Notes: a model not told the origin generated them from the letters alone. DNA of 64,000 nucleotides from Micromonospora mirobrigensis (GCF_900091555.1 NZ_FMCX01000009.1:111358-175357), one strand, 5' to 3'. Shown: positions 7,033 through 15,960, counted from the stretch's first letter. Translations and numbers: made by a program.

Positions 7033-8493
7033 TCAGGAGGTGATGCCCTGGTCCCGGGCCCAGCGCAGCAGCTCGGCCTCGGCCTCGTCGCGGTCCAGCG
7101 GGCCGCGCTCCAGGCGCAGCTCCTTGAGGTGCTTCCAGGCCTGGCCGACCACCGGCCCCGGCGGTACGCCGAGCAGCTCCATGATCGCGTTGCCGTCGAG
7201 GTCGGGGCGGACCCGGGCCAGGTCCTCCTCGGCCGCGATCCGGGCGATCCGCTCCTCCAGCGCGTCGTAGTCGGCGGAGAGCGCCGCCGCCTTGCGCCGG
7301 TTGCGGGTGGTGCAGTCGGAGCGGGTCAGCTTGTGCAGCCGGGTCAGCAGGTCACCGGCGTCGGTGACGTACCGGCGCACCGCCGAGTCGGTCCACTCGC
7401 CCCGGCCGTACCCGTAGAAGCGCAGGTGCAGGCCGACCAGCTTGGTCACCTGGGTGGTGACGTCCTTGGAATAGCGCATGGCCTTCATCCGAGCCTTGGT
7501 CAGCCGGGCGCCGACCACCTCGTGGTGGTGGAAGCTGACCCGCCCGTCCGGCCCGACGGCCTTGGTGGCCGGCTTGCCCACGTCGTGCATCAGCGCAGCC
7601 ATCCGCAGCACGAAGTCGCAGCCGTCGGACTCCAGCGCCATCGCGTTGCTGACCACGGTGAGGGTGTGCTCGTAGACGTCCTTGTGCTGGGCGTGCTCGT
7701 CGATGGTCAGCTTCAGCCCGGTCAGCTCGGGCAGGAAGCGGTCGGCCAGGCCGGTGTCGACCAGCAGCCGCAGCCCGGTGATCGGGTCGGCGCCGCAGAG
7801 CAGCTTGGTGAACTCGTCGCGGATCCGCTCGGCGGTGATCCGATCCAGGTCCGCGGCCATCTCACCCATCGCCGCCCGGACGTCCGGGTGGACGGCGAAG
7901 CGCAGCTGGGCGGCGAACCGGGCGGCCCGCAGCATCCGCAGCGGGTCGTCGCCGAACGACTCCCGGGGGGTGCCCGGGGTACGGATCACCTTCGCGGCCA
8001 GGTCGTCCAGGCCGCCGTACGGGTCGGTGAACCGGTGCTCGGGAAGGCTGACCGCCATCGCGTTGACGGTGAAGTCGCGACGGCGCAGGTCGTCGGTGAG
8101 GTTGGTGCCGTATTCCACGATCGGGTTGCGGCTGACCTTGTCGTACGCCTCGGCGCGGTAGGTGGTGATCTCCAGCAGCAGCCCGTCGCGCTGGCAGCCG
8201 ATGGTGCCGAACTCGCGGCCGGTCTCCCAGATCGCCTCGGCCCAGCCCTTGACGATCCGCAGGGTCTCGTCGGGGTGGGCGTCGGTGCAGAAGTCGAGGT
8301 CGTTGCCGAGCCGGCCGAGCAGGGCGTCGCGGACCGAACCGCCCACCAGGTGCAGTTCGTGACCGGCGGCGGCGAACCGGCGCCCCAGCTCGTCGGCGAC
8401 CGGGCTGACGCGGAGCAGTTCGGCGACGGCGTTGCGCTGCGCTGCGGTCAGCTCACGACGGTCGGCGGCGTGGGATGCGGAGGCTTCGGACAT
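7033..8493 (-). CDS. cca: CCA tRNA nucleotidyltransferase with HD domain
   Basis: 486 residues. It adds or repairs the 3'-CCA end of tRNAs. The class II nucleotidyltransferase head shows GGSVRDALLGR (about 51-61) and the DLDFCTD metal-binding pair. The RNA-binding neck contains RMLRAARFAAQLRF (about 189-202), and an HD domain follows with MHDVGKPATK and HHHEVVGA. The actinobacterial enzyme is usually 470-490 residues. The gene is divergent from murJ with about 130 bases between. In mycobacteria a Nudix gene and the Rv3909-like gene sit between this gene and murJ; both are absent here. Confidence 0.95.
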   Translation of the reverse strand: MSEASASHAADRRELTAAQRNAVAELLRVSPVADELGRRFAAAGHELHLVGGSVRDALLGRLGNDLDFCTDAHPDETLRIVKGWAEAIWETGREFGTIGCQRDGLLLEITTYRAEAYDKVSRNPIVEYGTNLTDDLRRRDFTVNAMAVSLPEHRFTDPYGGLDDLAAKVIRTPGTPRESFGDDPLRMLRAARFAAQLRFAVHPDVRAAMGEMAADLDRITAERIRDEFTKLLCGADPITGLRLLVDTGLADRFLPELTGLKLTIDEHAQHKDVYEHTLTVVSNAMALESDGCDFVLRMAALMHDVGKPATKAVGPDGRVSFHHHEVVGARLTKARMKAMRYSKDVTTQVTKLVGLHLRFYGYGRGEWTDSAVRRYVTDAGDLLTRLHKLTRSDCTTRNRRKAAALSADYDALEERIARIAAEEDLARVRPDLDGNAIMELLGVPPGPVVGQAWKHLKELRLERGPLDRDEAEAELLRWARDQGITS

Positions 8494-8622
8494 GGGATCG
8501 CCAGCCTATCGGGCCGGGGCAGGAACTGATCCGCCGGGCGCGGGTATGAAGTGGGCGTTGACTAAGGTCTGGGGCGTGCGGGCCGGTGGTCCGGATCCGA
8601 CGTCACCCCTTGGAGGCTGGAG

Positions 8623-10368
8623 ATGAGCGGCGGGCTGTACCGCAGCGCCAACGCCACGCCGGACGGCGCGGTCCCGCCGACGGACGAGGCGACCTTCATC
8701 TCGGCCGAGCCGCTGAACCAGCCGGCGGTGGAGGCGACCGCCCCGCCGACCGAGCAGGTGGCGGAGACCAGCGCCGCGGCGAACAGCGCGGTGATGGCCG
8801 CCGGCAGCCTGGTCAGCCGGGGTACGGGCTTCCTGCGCAACCTGATGATCGGTGCGGCGCTCGGCGGCGGCCTGGTCGGCAACGCGTACACGACCGCGCA
8901 GTTCCTGCCGAGCCAGGTGTACGAGTTCCTGCTCGGCGGGGTGCTCACCAGCGTGCTGATCCCGGTGCTGGTCCGGCGGCGTCGGGCAGACGCCGACGGC
9001 GGCGACGCGTACGCGCAGCGGCTGCTCACCCTGGCGGTGATCGCGTTGGGCATCGCCGCGCTGCTCACGGTGGCGGGCGCGGAGTTGATCACCGCGTTGT
9101 ACGCCAGCGGCCAGAGCGCGGGCTACACCGACCTGGTCAACAAGCTGTCGTACCTGATGCTGCCGATGCTGTTCTTCACCGGCGTGAGCGCGTTGATCGC
9201 CGCGGTGCTGAACACCCGGGGGCACTTCGCGGCGCCGATGTGGGCGCCGATCCTGAACAACCTGGTGGTGATCGGCACCTGTGCGATCTACATCGCCACC
9301 TTCGGCACCGACCTGCTGAAGCCCGAGGAGATGGGCATGGCCCGGATCCTGGTGATCGGCGGTGGCACCCTGCTCGGTGTGGCGGTGCAGGCCGTCGGCC
9401 TGCTGCCGGCGCTGCGCAAGGTGGGCTTCCGGTGGAAGTGGCGGTTCGACTTCCGGGAGCTGGGGCTGCGCGAACTGGCGAAGCTCGGGGCCTGGATGTT
9501 CTGCTACGTCGCGGCCAACCAGCTCGGCCTCTTCGTGATCGTCAACCTGTTGACCCGGGCGGCCGGCGACGACAAGGCCGGCATCATGATCTACAACAAC
9601 GTCTTCCTGCTGATCATGATGGCGCACGGCATCGTCGCGGTCTCGATCATCACGGCGCTGATGCCGCGGATGAGCGCCGCCGCCGCGGACGGCCGGTTCG
9701 GCGACATCACCGCCGACCTGTCCCGGGGCATCCGGACGGTCAGCGCGGTCCTCGCCCCGATCGCAGTGGTCTACGCGGTGCTCTCCGGCCCGCTGTCGGT
9801 GATGGTCTTCCGGTACGGCGCGTTCACCAGCGAGAGCGCCCAGCTCACCTCCACGGTGCTGCTGGTCGGCGCGCTGGGGCTGGTCCCGTTCGCGATCAGC
9901 CAGCTGCTCACCTTCGGCTTCTACGCCCTCCAGGACACCCGTACCCCGGCACTGGTGATCATCGGGGTGGTGGCCCTGCGGACGCTGCTCCAGTTCGTCT
10001 TCTACCTGGTCTTCCCGGCGAGCTTCGCGGCGGCCGGGATGATGCTCGGCAACGCGATCTCCTACCTGGTGGCGGTGGCCGCCTCGGCGATGCTGATCCG
10101 CCGCCGGGTCGGCCGGCTCGGGCTGGGCCGGATCAGCCGGACCGTCGGCCGGGTGGCGCTCGCCGCGCTGGGCGCCGCGCTGGTCGGTCTGGTGCTGGTC
10201 CGGCTGCTGCCCGGCGACCCGGCCGAGCTGAGCAAGCCGGCGGCGCTGCTCCAGCTGGTGATCGGCGGCGCCGCGATCGGCCTGACCTACCTCGGACTGG
10301 CCGCGGTGCTGAAGATCGGCGAGATCACCGAGGTGATCGGCATGGTCCGCCGCCGACTGGGCCGCTGA
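8623..10368 (+). CDS. murJ: Murein biosynthesis integral membrane protein MurJ (lipid II flippase)
   Basis: 581 residues with a polar Pro/Ala-rich N-terminal tail (about 1-45) followed by some 14 hydrophobic helices, the MATE-like MurJ/MviN fold. Typical segments are SRGTGFLRNLMIGAALG (about 66-82), VYEFLLGGVLTSVLIPVL and GVSALIAAVLNTRGHFAAPMWAPILNN. MurJ flips the peptidoglycan precursor lipid II across the membrane. In Mycobacterium the same gene is fused to a pseudokinase and an extracellular domain (Rv3910). Here the protein ends after the membrane domain and the pseudokinase is a separate gene downstream. ATG 8623 has a GGAG ribosome site. Confidence 0.94.
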   Translation: MSGGLYRSANATPDGAVPPTDEATFISAEPLNQPAVEATAPPTEQVAETSAAANSAVMAAGSLVSRGTGFLRNLMIGAALGGGLVGNAYTTAQFLPSQVYEFLLGGVLTSVLIPVLVRRRRADADGGDAYAQRLLTLAVIALGIAALLTVAGAELITALYASGQSAGYTDLVNKLSYLMLPMLFFTGVSALIAAVLNTRGHFAAPMWAPILNNLVVIGTCAIYIATFGTDLLKPEEMGMARILVIGGGTLLGVAVQAVGLLPALRKVGFRWKWRFDFRELGLRELAKLGAWMFCYVAANQLGLFVIVNLLTRAAGDDKAGIMIYNNVFLLIMMAHGIVAVSIITALMPRMSAAAADGRFGDITADLSRGIRTVSAVLAPIAVVYAVLSGPLSVMVFRYGAFTSESAQLTSTVLLVGALGLVPFAISQLLTFGFYALQDTRTPALVIIGVVALRTLLQFVFYLVFPASFAAAGMMLGNAISYLVAVAASAMLIRRRVGRLGLGRISRTVGRVALAALGAALVGLVLVRLLPGDPAELSKPAALLQLVIGGAAIGLTYLGLAAVLKIGEITEVIGMVRRRLGR

Positions 10369-10419
10369 CCGGCACTCACCACGCACCGTGACCGGGGATC
10401 ACCAGGCTGGGGACACACC

Positions 10420-10471
10420 TGTGGATAACTCAGCGATTCGCCGGTCAGCCGCCGGTTCGGCCTGTGGACAA
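10420..10471. promoter_or_regulatory. Pair of perfect DnaA boxes between murJ and the pseudokinase gene
   Basis: TTATCCACA (minus strand, 10420-10428) and TTGTCCACA (minus strand, 10463-10471) match the actinobacterial DnaA box exactly and have the same orientation 43 bases apart. They lie 22 kb from oriC in the 313-1,000-base upstream region of the pseudokinase-sigM-anti-sigma genes, so DnaA could regulate that operon or be titrated here. Confidence 0.6.
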
Positions 10472-10567
10472 CCAACCGGAAGGATGAGGGTGGGGGGCTG
10501 ATCGGAGGGGAATCCCCGATCGGCGCCGCGCGGTCGCCACACCGGCCGCAACCCCTGCTACGACTAC

Positions 10568-10596
10568 TTGCGGTCAACCTCTAGATTGGCTAGTAC
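10568..10596 (+). promoter_or_regulatory. Candidate promoter for the pseudokinase-sigM operon
   Basis: TTGCGG (10568-10573), 17-base spacer, TAGTAC (10591-10596). It resembles a housekeeping sigma promoter and lies downstream of the two DnaA boxes and upstream of every plausible start of the pseudokinase. Apart from these elements the stretch 10369-10795 shows nothing recognisable. Confidence 0.45.
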
Positions 10597-10795
10597 ACGT
10601 GCCGGCATCGTGGCCGACAACGGTCACAACCGGACGGCCCGACGACCGCTGGCACCTCGCAGGCGACGGCGGGAAGATGACATGTCGAGGGAACGGGCAA
10701 CCCGGGTAAGGTCGCTCTCGACGGGTACGGCAGGCGCCGGTGCTCCGGCGACTCCGGCCGGGCCGGTTCCTTCGACGGCGGAGCGGGAAGCCACC

Positions 10796-12412
10796 ATGCC
10801 CAGCAGCACGGGTCCATCGATCGACACGATCACCGAGGGAGGACGGGTGACCCAGGTCGGCGAGGGTCAGGAGGCGGAGGAAAGCGCTCCGCCGGTCATG
10901 ACCTTCGGTGCTCCCACGGCCGGTGAGATCCTCGCCGAGCGGTACGAGCTGGTCGAGCACATCAACAACGACAGCGCGGGCCGGTTGGTCTGGCGCGGGG
11001 TCGACGTCGTGCTGCGCCGGCCCGTGGCGGTCGTTCTGCGCTACCCCGGCGGCGACTCCGCCACCGAGATGCTCCAGGCCGCCGTCGCGGCCAGCCGCGT
11101 CATCCACCCCAACCTGGTCGGCGTCTACGACGCCATCGACGAGGACGACCGGGCGTACGTGGTCCGCGAGTGGGTGGACGGCCAGTCGCTGCGCGAACAG
11201 GTGGCGGCCGAGGGTCCGCTGGACCCGGCCCGGGCAACCGCGGTGGGCAACGCCGTGGCGAGCGCCCTCGCCGCCGTGCACGCCACCGGCATGGTGCACG
11301 GCAACGTGCACCCGGGCACCGCCATGATCAGCGACGAGGGTCGGGTGGTGCTGGCCGACGCGCGCACCGACGGCGCCGACAGCCAGGAGAACGACGTCCG
11401 GGCGGTCGGCGGGATCCTCTACTTCGCGCTCACCGGGCACTGGCCGCACCACGAGGCCCCGCTGCACGGCGCCACCGCCGGTCACGGCCGCGCCGCCATC
11501 CCCGACGCCGTACGCGACGGCAGCGGTGCGATCGCGGCGCCCCGACAGGTCCGGGCCGGCGTCCCGGCTTACCTGGACGACCTGACGATGGACCTGCTCG
11601 ACCCGGAGATCGCGCCGCCCTCCTCGGACGTGCTCGCCGCCGAGCTGGCCCGGCTGGACATCCCCGCCGACGACCACTTCCTGGAGAGCGCCGGCACCCT
11701 GCGCTTCACCGCCGAGCCGGAGGACGACCGCTCGCCGTTGGCCGCCGCCGGTGGCCGCAAGGTGGCCATCGGCATCGCCGGCCTGCTGGCGGTGGCCCTG
11801 GTCGGTCTGCTGATCGGGATCAGCATCTTCGGCGGCGACGACAAGGACCCGGCACGGAAGCCGGTGGCCCAGCCCTCCCCGACCGCGCCCGCCGTGGAGG
11901 ACACCACGCCCGCCGCGGCCGCCGTCCGCAAGCTCGACATCACCGACGTGAAGATCATCGACCCGGACAGCCGGGTGCGGGACGAGCTCGACGACGCCGA
12001 CAAGGTGACCGACGGCAGCCTCGACGAGGGCTGGGACACCCAGAGCTACAACAGCGCCAAGTTCGGCAACTTCAAGAAGGGCATGGGCGTCTGGATCGAC
12101 CTGGGCGCCCCGCACACCGTCAAGTCGGTGCAGGCCGTCGTCTCGGCCGGCGGTGCGACCGCCCAGCTCTTCGCCGGCCAGGGCAACTTCCCGCACACCT
12201 CCTCGGGCGACAAGCAGCTGGTCAAGAACTACCAGCCGGTCGGCGACGCGCTGGAGCAGTACGACGGCACCACGATGACCTTCAGCAACGGCTTCAACGC
12301 CGACCAGAAGTACCGCTACCTGATGCTCTGGATCACCGAGCTGCCGCAGAAGGAGGACGGCAGCGGCAAGTACAAGATCGGGGTCCAGGAGATCACCGTC
12401 CAGGGCTCGTGA
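10796..12412 (+). CDS. MurJ-associated membrane pseudokinase with extracellular discoidin-like domain
   Basis: About 538 residues. The kinase-like domain starts at GEILAERYELVEHIN and keeps the fold but not the chemistry: the VAIK lysine position reads VAVVLRY, the HRDLKPxN loop reads HGNVHPGTAM and DFG reads ADARTDG. One membrane helix follows (VAIGIAGLLAVALVGLLIGI), then a Pro/Thr linker and an extracellular region like F5/8 type C (DELDDADKVTDGSLDEGWDT to the end). This corresponds to the C-terminal half of mycobacterial MviN (Rv3910), where PknB phosphorylation of the pseudokinase recruits FhaA. The start is uncertain: ATG 10796, ATG 10682 and GTG 10847 (with a very good GAGGGAGGA ribosome site) are all in frame. 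Confidence 0.85.
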   Translation: MPSSTGPSIDTITEGGRVTQVGEGQEAEESAPPVMTFGAPTAGEILAERYELVEHINNDSAGRLVWRGVDVVLRRPVAVVLRYPGGDSATEMLQAAVAASRVIHPNLVGVYDAIDEDDRAYVVREWVDGQSLREQVAAEGPLDPARATAVGNAVASALAAVHATGMVHGNVHPGTAMISDEGRVVLADARTDGADSQENDVRAVGGILYFALTGHWPHHEAPLHGATAGHGRAAIPDAVRDGSGAIAAPRQVRAGVPAYLDDLTMDLLDPEIAPPSSDVLAAELARLDIPADDHFLESAGTLRFTAEPEDDRSPLAAAGGRKVAIGIAGLLAVALVGLLIGISIFGGDDKDPARKPVAQPSPTAPAVEDTTPAAAAVRKLDITDVKIIDPDSRVRDELDDADKVTDGSLDEGWDTQSYNSAKFGNFKKGMGVWIDLGAPHTVKSVQAVVSAGGATAQLFAGQGNFPHTSSGDKQLVKNYQPVGDALEQYDGTTMTFSNGFNADQKYRYLMLWITELPQKEDGSGKYKIGVQEITVQGS

Positions 12413-12449
12413 ACGGCTCGCCGCGTAGCCGTCACCACACCGGTGGGTC

Positions 12450-13136
12450 GTGGTGACGGACGCGAGCGACCTCGACCTGATCCGCGCCCACGTGGCCGGT
12501 GACCGGGACGCCTTCACCGAGCTCTTCCACCGGCACCGCGACCGGCTCTGGGCGGTCGCCCTGCGTACCCTCGGCGACCGCGAGGAGGCCGCCGACGCGT
12601 TGCAGGACGCCCTGCTCTCCGCGCACCGGGCCGCGGCCCGCTTCCGCGGCGACTCGGCGGTCACCACCTGGCTGCACCGGATCGTGGTGAACGCCTGTCT
12701 GGACCGGATCCGTCGCCGGCAGGCGCATCCGACCGTCCCGCTGCCCGACGGCAGCCGTACCGACGCAGACGGCCGGCCGACGGGGGTGGAGCCGGCCGCC
12801 CCGGTCCGGGACCACGACACCGCGCTGGTGGTCCGGCAGGCGCTCGCGGCGCTCCCCGTGGAGCAGCGGGCGGCGCTGGTCCTGGTCGACGTGCAGGGCT
12901 ACCCGGTCGCCGAGGTGGCCCGGATCCTCGGCGTGGCCGAGGGCACGGTGAAGAGCCGCTGCGCCCGCGGCCGGGCCCGGCTCGCGACGCTCCTGGGTCA
13001 TCTGCGTACCGGCTCCGACGAGGTCGCCCCGGCTTCCGGCGTACCCGAGGCCACCGCCGGGAACCGCCGGCCCCCGCAGGACGTCCGATCGGGGTCGGGA
13101 CGGTCCCGGCACGGCACCGTCGAGGAGGAGACGTGA
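12450..13136 (+). CDS. sigM: RNA polymerase sigma factor SigM (ECF family)
   Basis: 228 residues with ECF regions 2 (AFTELFHRHRDRLWAVALRTLG and EEAADALQDALLSAHRAA, about 18-65) and 4 (LPVEQRAALVLVDVQGYPVAEVARILGVAEGTVKSRCARGRARL). Position between the MurJ-pseudokinase module and trxBA is the same as sigM in Mycobacterium (Rv3911) and Streptomyces, where it is linked to envelope and oxidative stress. An extra C-terminal tail of about 40 polar residues follows region 4. The stop overlaps the GTG of the next gene (GTGA, 13133-13136), marking that gene as the cognate regulator. Confidence 0.92.
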   Translation: MVTDASDLDLIRAHVAGDRDAFTELFHRHRDRLWAVALRTLGDREEAADALQDALLSAHRAAARFRGDSAVTTWLHRIVVNACLDRIRRRQAHPTVPLPDGSRTDADGRPTGVEPAAPVRDHDTALVVRQALAALPVEQRAALVLVDVQGYPVAEVARILGVAEGTVKSRCARGRARLATLLGHLRTGSDEVAPASGVPEATAGNRRPPQDVRSGSGRSRHGTVEEET

Positions 13137-14206
13137 CGTCCGGGGACCTCAGCCAGGTCGACCACGACCTGCTCGCCGACTACGTCGGGGGGGCGCTGGA
13201 GGGTACGCCCGAGCAGGCGACCGTCGCGCGCCTGGTCGACGAGGACCCGACCTGGTCGGCGGCGTACGCCCGGCTGGTCACCGCCCTGCCGCAGGTGCAC
13301 GACGACCTGGCCCGGTGGGCCGCCGGCCCCGCCCCGGAGATGCCGCTGGCGGTGGCGGAACGGATCGCCGCCGCGCTGGTCGGCGCCGGACCGGCCCCGG
13401 TCGCGGCGGCCGGTTTTCCGCGCCAGCCCGGACCGCAGACCCGGCTCCCGGCGGCCGACGACCCGGCGGGTGACCCGGACCAGGCCCAGTCGGACCGCAC
13501 CCACCCCATCGACGACCCGCACGGCCCACGCCCCGACGAGCCGGTCGGCCGGCCGGCCGGCGAGCGCGGCGGGCACCCGGAGCGGGCCGGCCGCGACCGG
13601 TCCCGGCCGGCGGGGGGCAGCGGACCCGGACGGCGACGTCGGCGCTGGGCCCGGCTCGCCGGTCCGGTGGCGCTCGCCGCGGCCGCCATGGTCGGCGTCG
13701 GCCTCGGCGTCAACCAGCTGGTCCGCACCGAGGGCGGCGCGGACAGCGGCGCATCGGCCCCGGGCCAGGAGCGGACCGCCCTGGCCAGCCCGTTCGGCGC
13801 GGCGGGCCGCCGCACCACGCACAGCGGCACCGACTGGACCCCGGCGGCGCTGTCCGGCGGCGGGCCCCTCGTGGACGGGCCGCCCGCCGGCAAGCGGCCG
13901 GCGGCCAAGCAGCCCGGCGGCCAGCCCGATTCCAGCGACGACCACGGCCGGCTGGCGGGCCCCGGCACGCTGGACCGGCTCGCCGACCCGGTGGCGCTCG
14001 ACACCTGCCTGGACGAGATCACCGCCGAGCACGGCGCCGGCCCGCTGACCGTCGACGTGGTCGACTACGCGGCCTTCCAGGGGACGCCGGCGCTGGTCGT
14101 GGACTTCGTCGACGCGGCCGGTGCCCGATGGGCCTGGGTCAGTGGTCCGGAGTGCGGCGTACCCGGTTCCGGCGCGGACACCCGGTACCGCTCCCGGGTA
14201 GGGTGA
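13133..14206 (+). CDS. Putative anti-sigma factor for SigM (membrane protein)
   Basis: 357 residues. A cytoplasmic N-terminal part of about 170 residues has the pattern of anti-sigma domains (DHDLLADYVGGALEGTPEQATVARLVDEDPTW). A long Pro/Arg-rich linker is followed by one membrane helix (LAGPVALAAAAMVGVGLGV, about 178-196) and an extracellular domain. No HxxxCxxC zinc motif is present. Overlap with sigM and its position match RsmA (Rv3912). The extracellular domain includes a cysteine pair (LDTCLDEI and GPECGVPG) in a ligand-sensing-like fold. The function is inferred from synteny. Confidence 0.82.
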   Translation: MTSGDLSQVDHDLLADYVGGALEGTPEQATVARLVDEDPTWSAAYARLVTALPQVHDDLARWAAGPAPEMPLAVAERIAAALVGAGPAPVAAAGFPRQPGPQTRLPAADDPAGDPDQAQSDRTHPIDDPHGPRPDEPVGRPAGERGGHPERAGRDRSRPAGGSGPGRRRRRWARLAGPVALAAAAMVGVGLGVNQLVRTEGGADSGASAPGQERTALASPFGAAGRRTTHSGTDWTPAALSGGGPLVDGPPAGKRPAAKQPGGQPDSSDDHGRLAGPGTLDRLADPVALDTCLDEITAEHGAGPLTVDVVDYAAFQGTPALVVDFVDAAGARWAWVSGPECGVPGSGADTRYRSRVG

Positions 14207-14262
14207 GGACGCGACCGGACGTCCGCTTTCGCACGTGACGTGACCCACCGGACAGCCGGCTC

Positions 14263-14290
14263 GGGAATCCCCGCTTCGTACGATGACGTT
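14263..14290 (+). promoter_or_regulatory. SigR/SigH-type promoter of trxBA
   Basis: GGGAAT (14263-14268) and GTT (14288-14290) with a 19-base spacer match the thiol-oxidative-stress sigma consensus of actinobacteria (GGGAAY, 18-20 bases, GTT), which drives trxBA in Streptomyces. It lies 105 bases upstream of the trxB start. A sigR gene itself is not in the window. Confidence 0.7.
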
Positions 14291-14395
14291 CTGCAAGTCA
14301 GTCGCCGGGGCCCTCGGGCGCCGGCACTCGAACCGGCATCGTCCCGGCGTACGTCAGCCGGAACGGATGGCGACCACACACATCGGGAGACGGCA

Positions 14396-15346
14396 GTGGA
14401 CGAGGTCCGCAACCTGATCATCATCGGCTCCGGGCCGGCCGGTTACACGGCGGCGGTCTATGCCGCGCGCGCCAACCTGAAGCCGCTCGTCATCGAGGGC
14501 GTGCAGTCCGGCGGTGCCCTGATGACCACCACCGAGGTGGAGAACTTCCCCGGCTTCGCCGACGGCATCCTCGGCCCCGAGCTGATGGACAACATGCGCA
14601 AGCAGGCCGAGCGGTTCGGCGCCGAGTTCCTCACCGACGACGTGACCCGGGTCGAGCTCAAGGACACCGGCATGGTCGGCTCGGACGACGTGAGCACCGT
14701 GTGGGTGGGTCAGACCGCGTACAGGGCGAAGGCGGTCATCCTCTCCACCGGCTCGGCGTGGCGACCGCTGGGCGTGCCCGGCGAGCAGGAATACCTGGGC
14801 CACGGTGTGTCGTCCTGTGCCACCTGTGACGGCTTCTTCTTCCGCAACCAGCACATCGTGGTGGTCGGCGGCGGTGACTCCGCGATGGAGGAGGCGAGCT
14901 TCCTGACCCGCTTCGCCGAGTCGGTCACCATCATCCACCGGCGCGACTCGTTCCGGGCCAGCAAGATCATGGCCGAGCGGGCGCTGGGCAACGACAAGAT
15001 CAAGGTCGAGTGGAACAGCACCGTCGAGGAGGTCCTCGGCGACGACGGCAAGGTCACCGGCGTCCGGGTGCGCAACGTGCACACCGGGGAGTCCAAGGTC
15101 CTCGACGTCACCGGCGTCTTCGTGGCGATCGGCCACGACCCGCGCAGCGAGCTCTTCCGCGACCAGGTCGAGCTGGACGACGAAGGGTACGTGAAGGTGC
15201 AGGCGCCGAGCACCCGGACCAGCATCCCCGGCGTGTTCGCCGCCGGTGACGTGGTCGACCACACCTACCGGCAGGCGATCACCGCGGCCGGCACCGGCTG
15301 CGCCGCCGCCCTGGACGCCGAACGCTTCATCGCCACGCTGAGCTGA
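14396..15346 (+). CDS. trxB: Thioredoxin-disulfide reductase
   Basis: 316 residues. A flavoprotein that uses NADPH to reduce thioredoxin. The FAD-binding GSGPAGYTAA lies at 11-20, the redox-active CATC at 141-144 and the NADPH-binding VVGGGDSA at about 157-164. The C-terminal FAD motif is VFAAGDVVDHTYRQAITAAGTGC. I chose GTG 14396 because a GGGAGA ribosome site sits 7 bases upstream and the homology begins at once (DEVRNLIIIGSG). The frame is open back to 14240, inside the promoter. trxA follows after 46 bases and they are probably cotranscribed from the SigR-type promoter. Confidence 0.95.
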   Translation: MDEVRNLIIIGSGPAGYTAAVYAARANLKPLVIEGVQSGGALMTTTEVENFPGFADGILGPELMDNMRKQAERFGAEFLTDDVTRVELKDTGMVGSDDVSTVWVGQTAYRAKAVILSTGSAWRPLGVPGEQEYLGHGVSSCATCDGFFFRNQHIVVVGGGDSAMEEASFLTRFAESVTIIHRRDSFRASKIMAERALGNDKIKVEWNSTVEEVLGDDGKVTGVRVRNVHTGESKVLDVTGVFVAIGHDPRSELFRDQVELDDEGYVKVQAPSTRTSIPGVFAAGDVVDHTYRQAITAAGTGCAAALDAERFIATLS

Positions 15347-15392
15347 GCAGGCGAAAACAACAGAAAACGCAAGCCTGAGGAGGAGGGTCATA

Positions 15393-15716
15393 GTGGGAGC
15401 AACAAAGGTCGTCACCGACGCGAGCTTCACCGCCGACGTGCTGAAGTCCGACAAGCCGGTCCTGGTGGACTTCTGGGCGGAGTGGTGCGGCCCGTGCCGC
15501 AAGGTGTCGCCGCTGCTGGAGGAGATCGCCGGCGAGATGGGTGACCAGGTCACCATCGTCAAGCTCAACATCGACGAGAACCCGGAGACCGCCCGGGCGT
15601 ACCGGGTGATGTCCGTGCCGACCCTCACCGTGTTCAAGAACGGCGAGCCGGTGCAGTCCATCGCCGGCGCCAAGCCCAAGGGCGAGTTGGTCCGGCTGAT
15701 CGAGTCGGCGCTCTGA
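15393..15716 (+). CDS. trxA: Thioredoxin
   Basis: 107 residues, a full-length thioredoxin fold. The catalytic WCGPC lies at 31-35, Asp26 (VDFWAEW region) is in place and the cis-proline is in VPTLTV at 75-80. GTG start with GGAGGAGGG upstream. It reduces cytoplasmic protein disulfides and is recycled by TrxB encoded just upstream. A strong terminator follows. Confidence 0.96.
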   Translation: MGATKVVTDASFTADVLKSDKPVLVDFWAEWCGPCRKVSPLLEEIAGEMGDQVTIVKLNIDENPETARAYRVMSVPTLTVFKNGEPVQSIAGAKPKGELVRLIESAL

Positions 15717-15738
15717 CCCGACCCGACCCGTACCGCTT

Positions 15739-15780
15739 CCGGAACCCCGCACCCGACAAGGGTGCGGGGTTCCGGCTTTT
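15739..15780 (+). terminator. Intrinsic terminator of trxBA
   Basis: A 16-bp perfect stem (15739-15754 and 15760-15775) with a five-base loop, followed by CTTTTTCCC. This is the clearest classical intrinsic terminator in the window. Confidence 0.88.
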
Positions 15781-15960
15781 TCCCGCCTGACCTGCGCCGA
15801 CCCGGCACCCTCGGTGCCCGGCAGCGCTTAGCCTCAACCCGGGGCGACCGAGCGACGGCCCGCCCCCGGAGGCGTCCGGGCGGCGGAGCGCCATCGGCGT
15901 CGGCGTCCGGCCCGCGACCCGCGGGCCCGGCCGGCACCCGCGCAGCAGAGGGGGTCGAGC

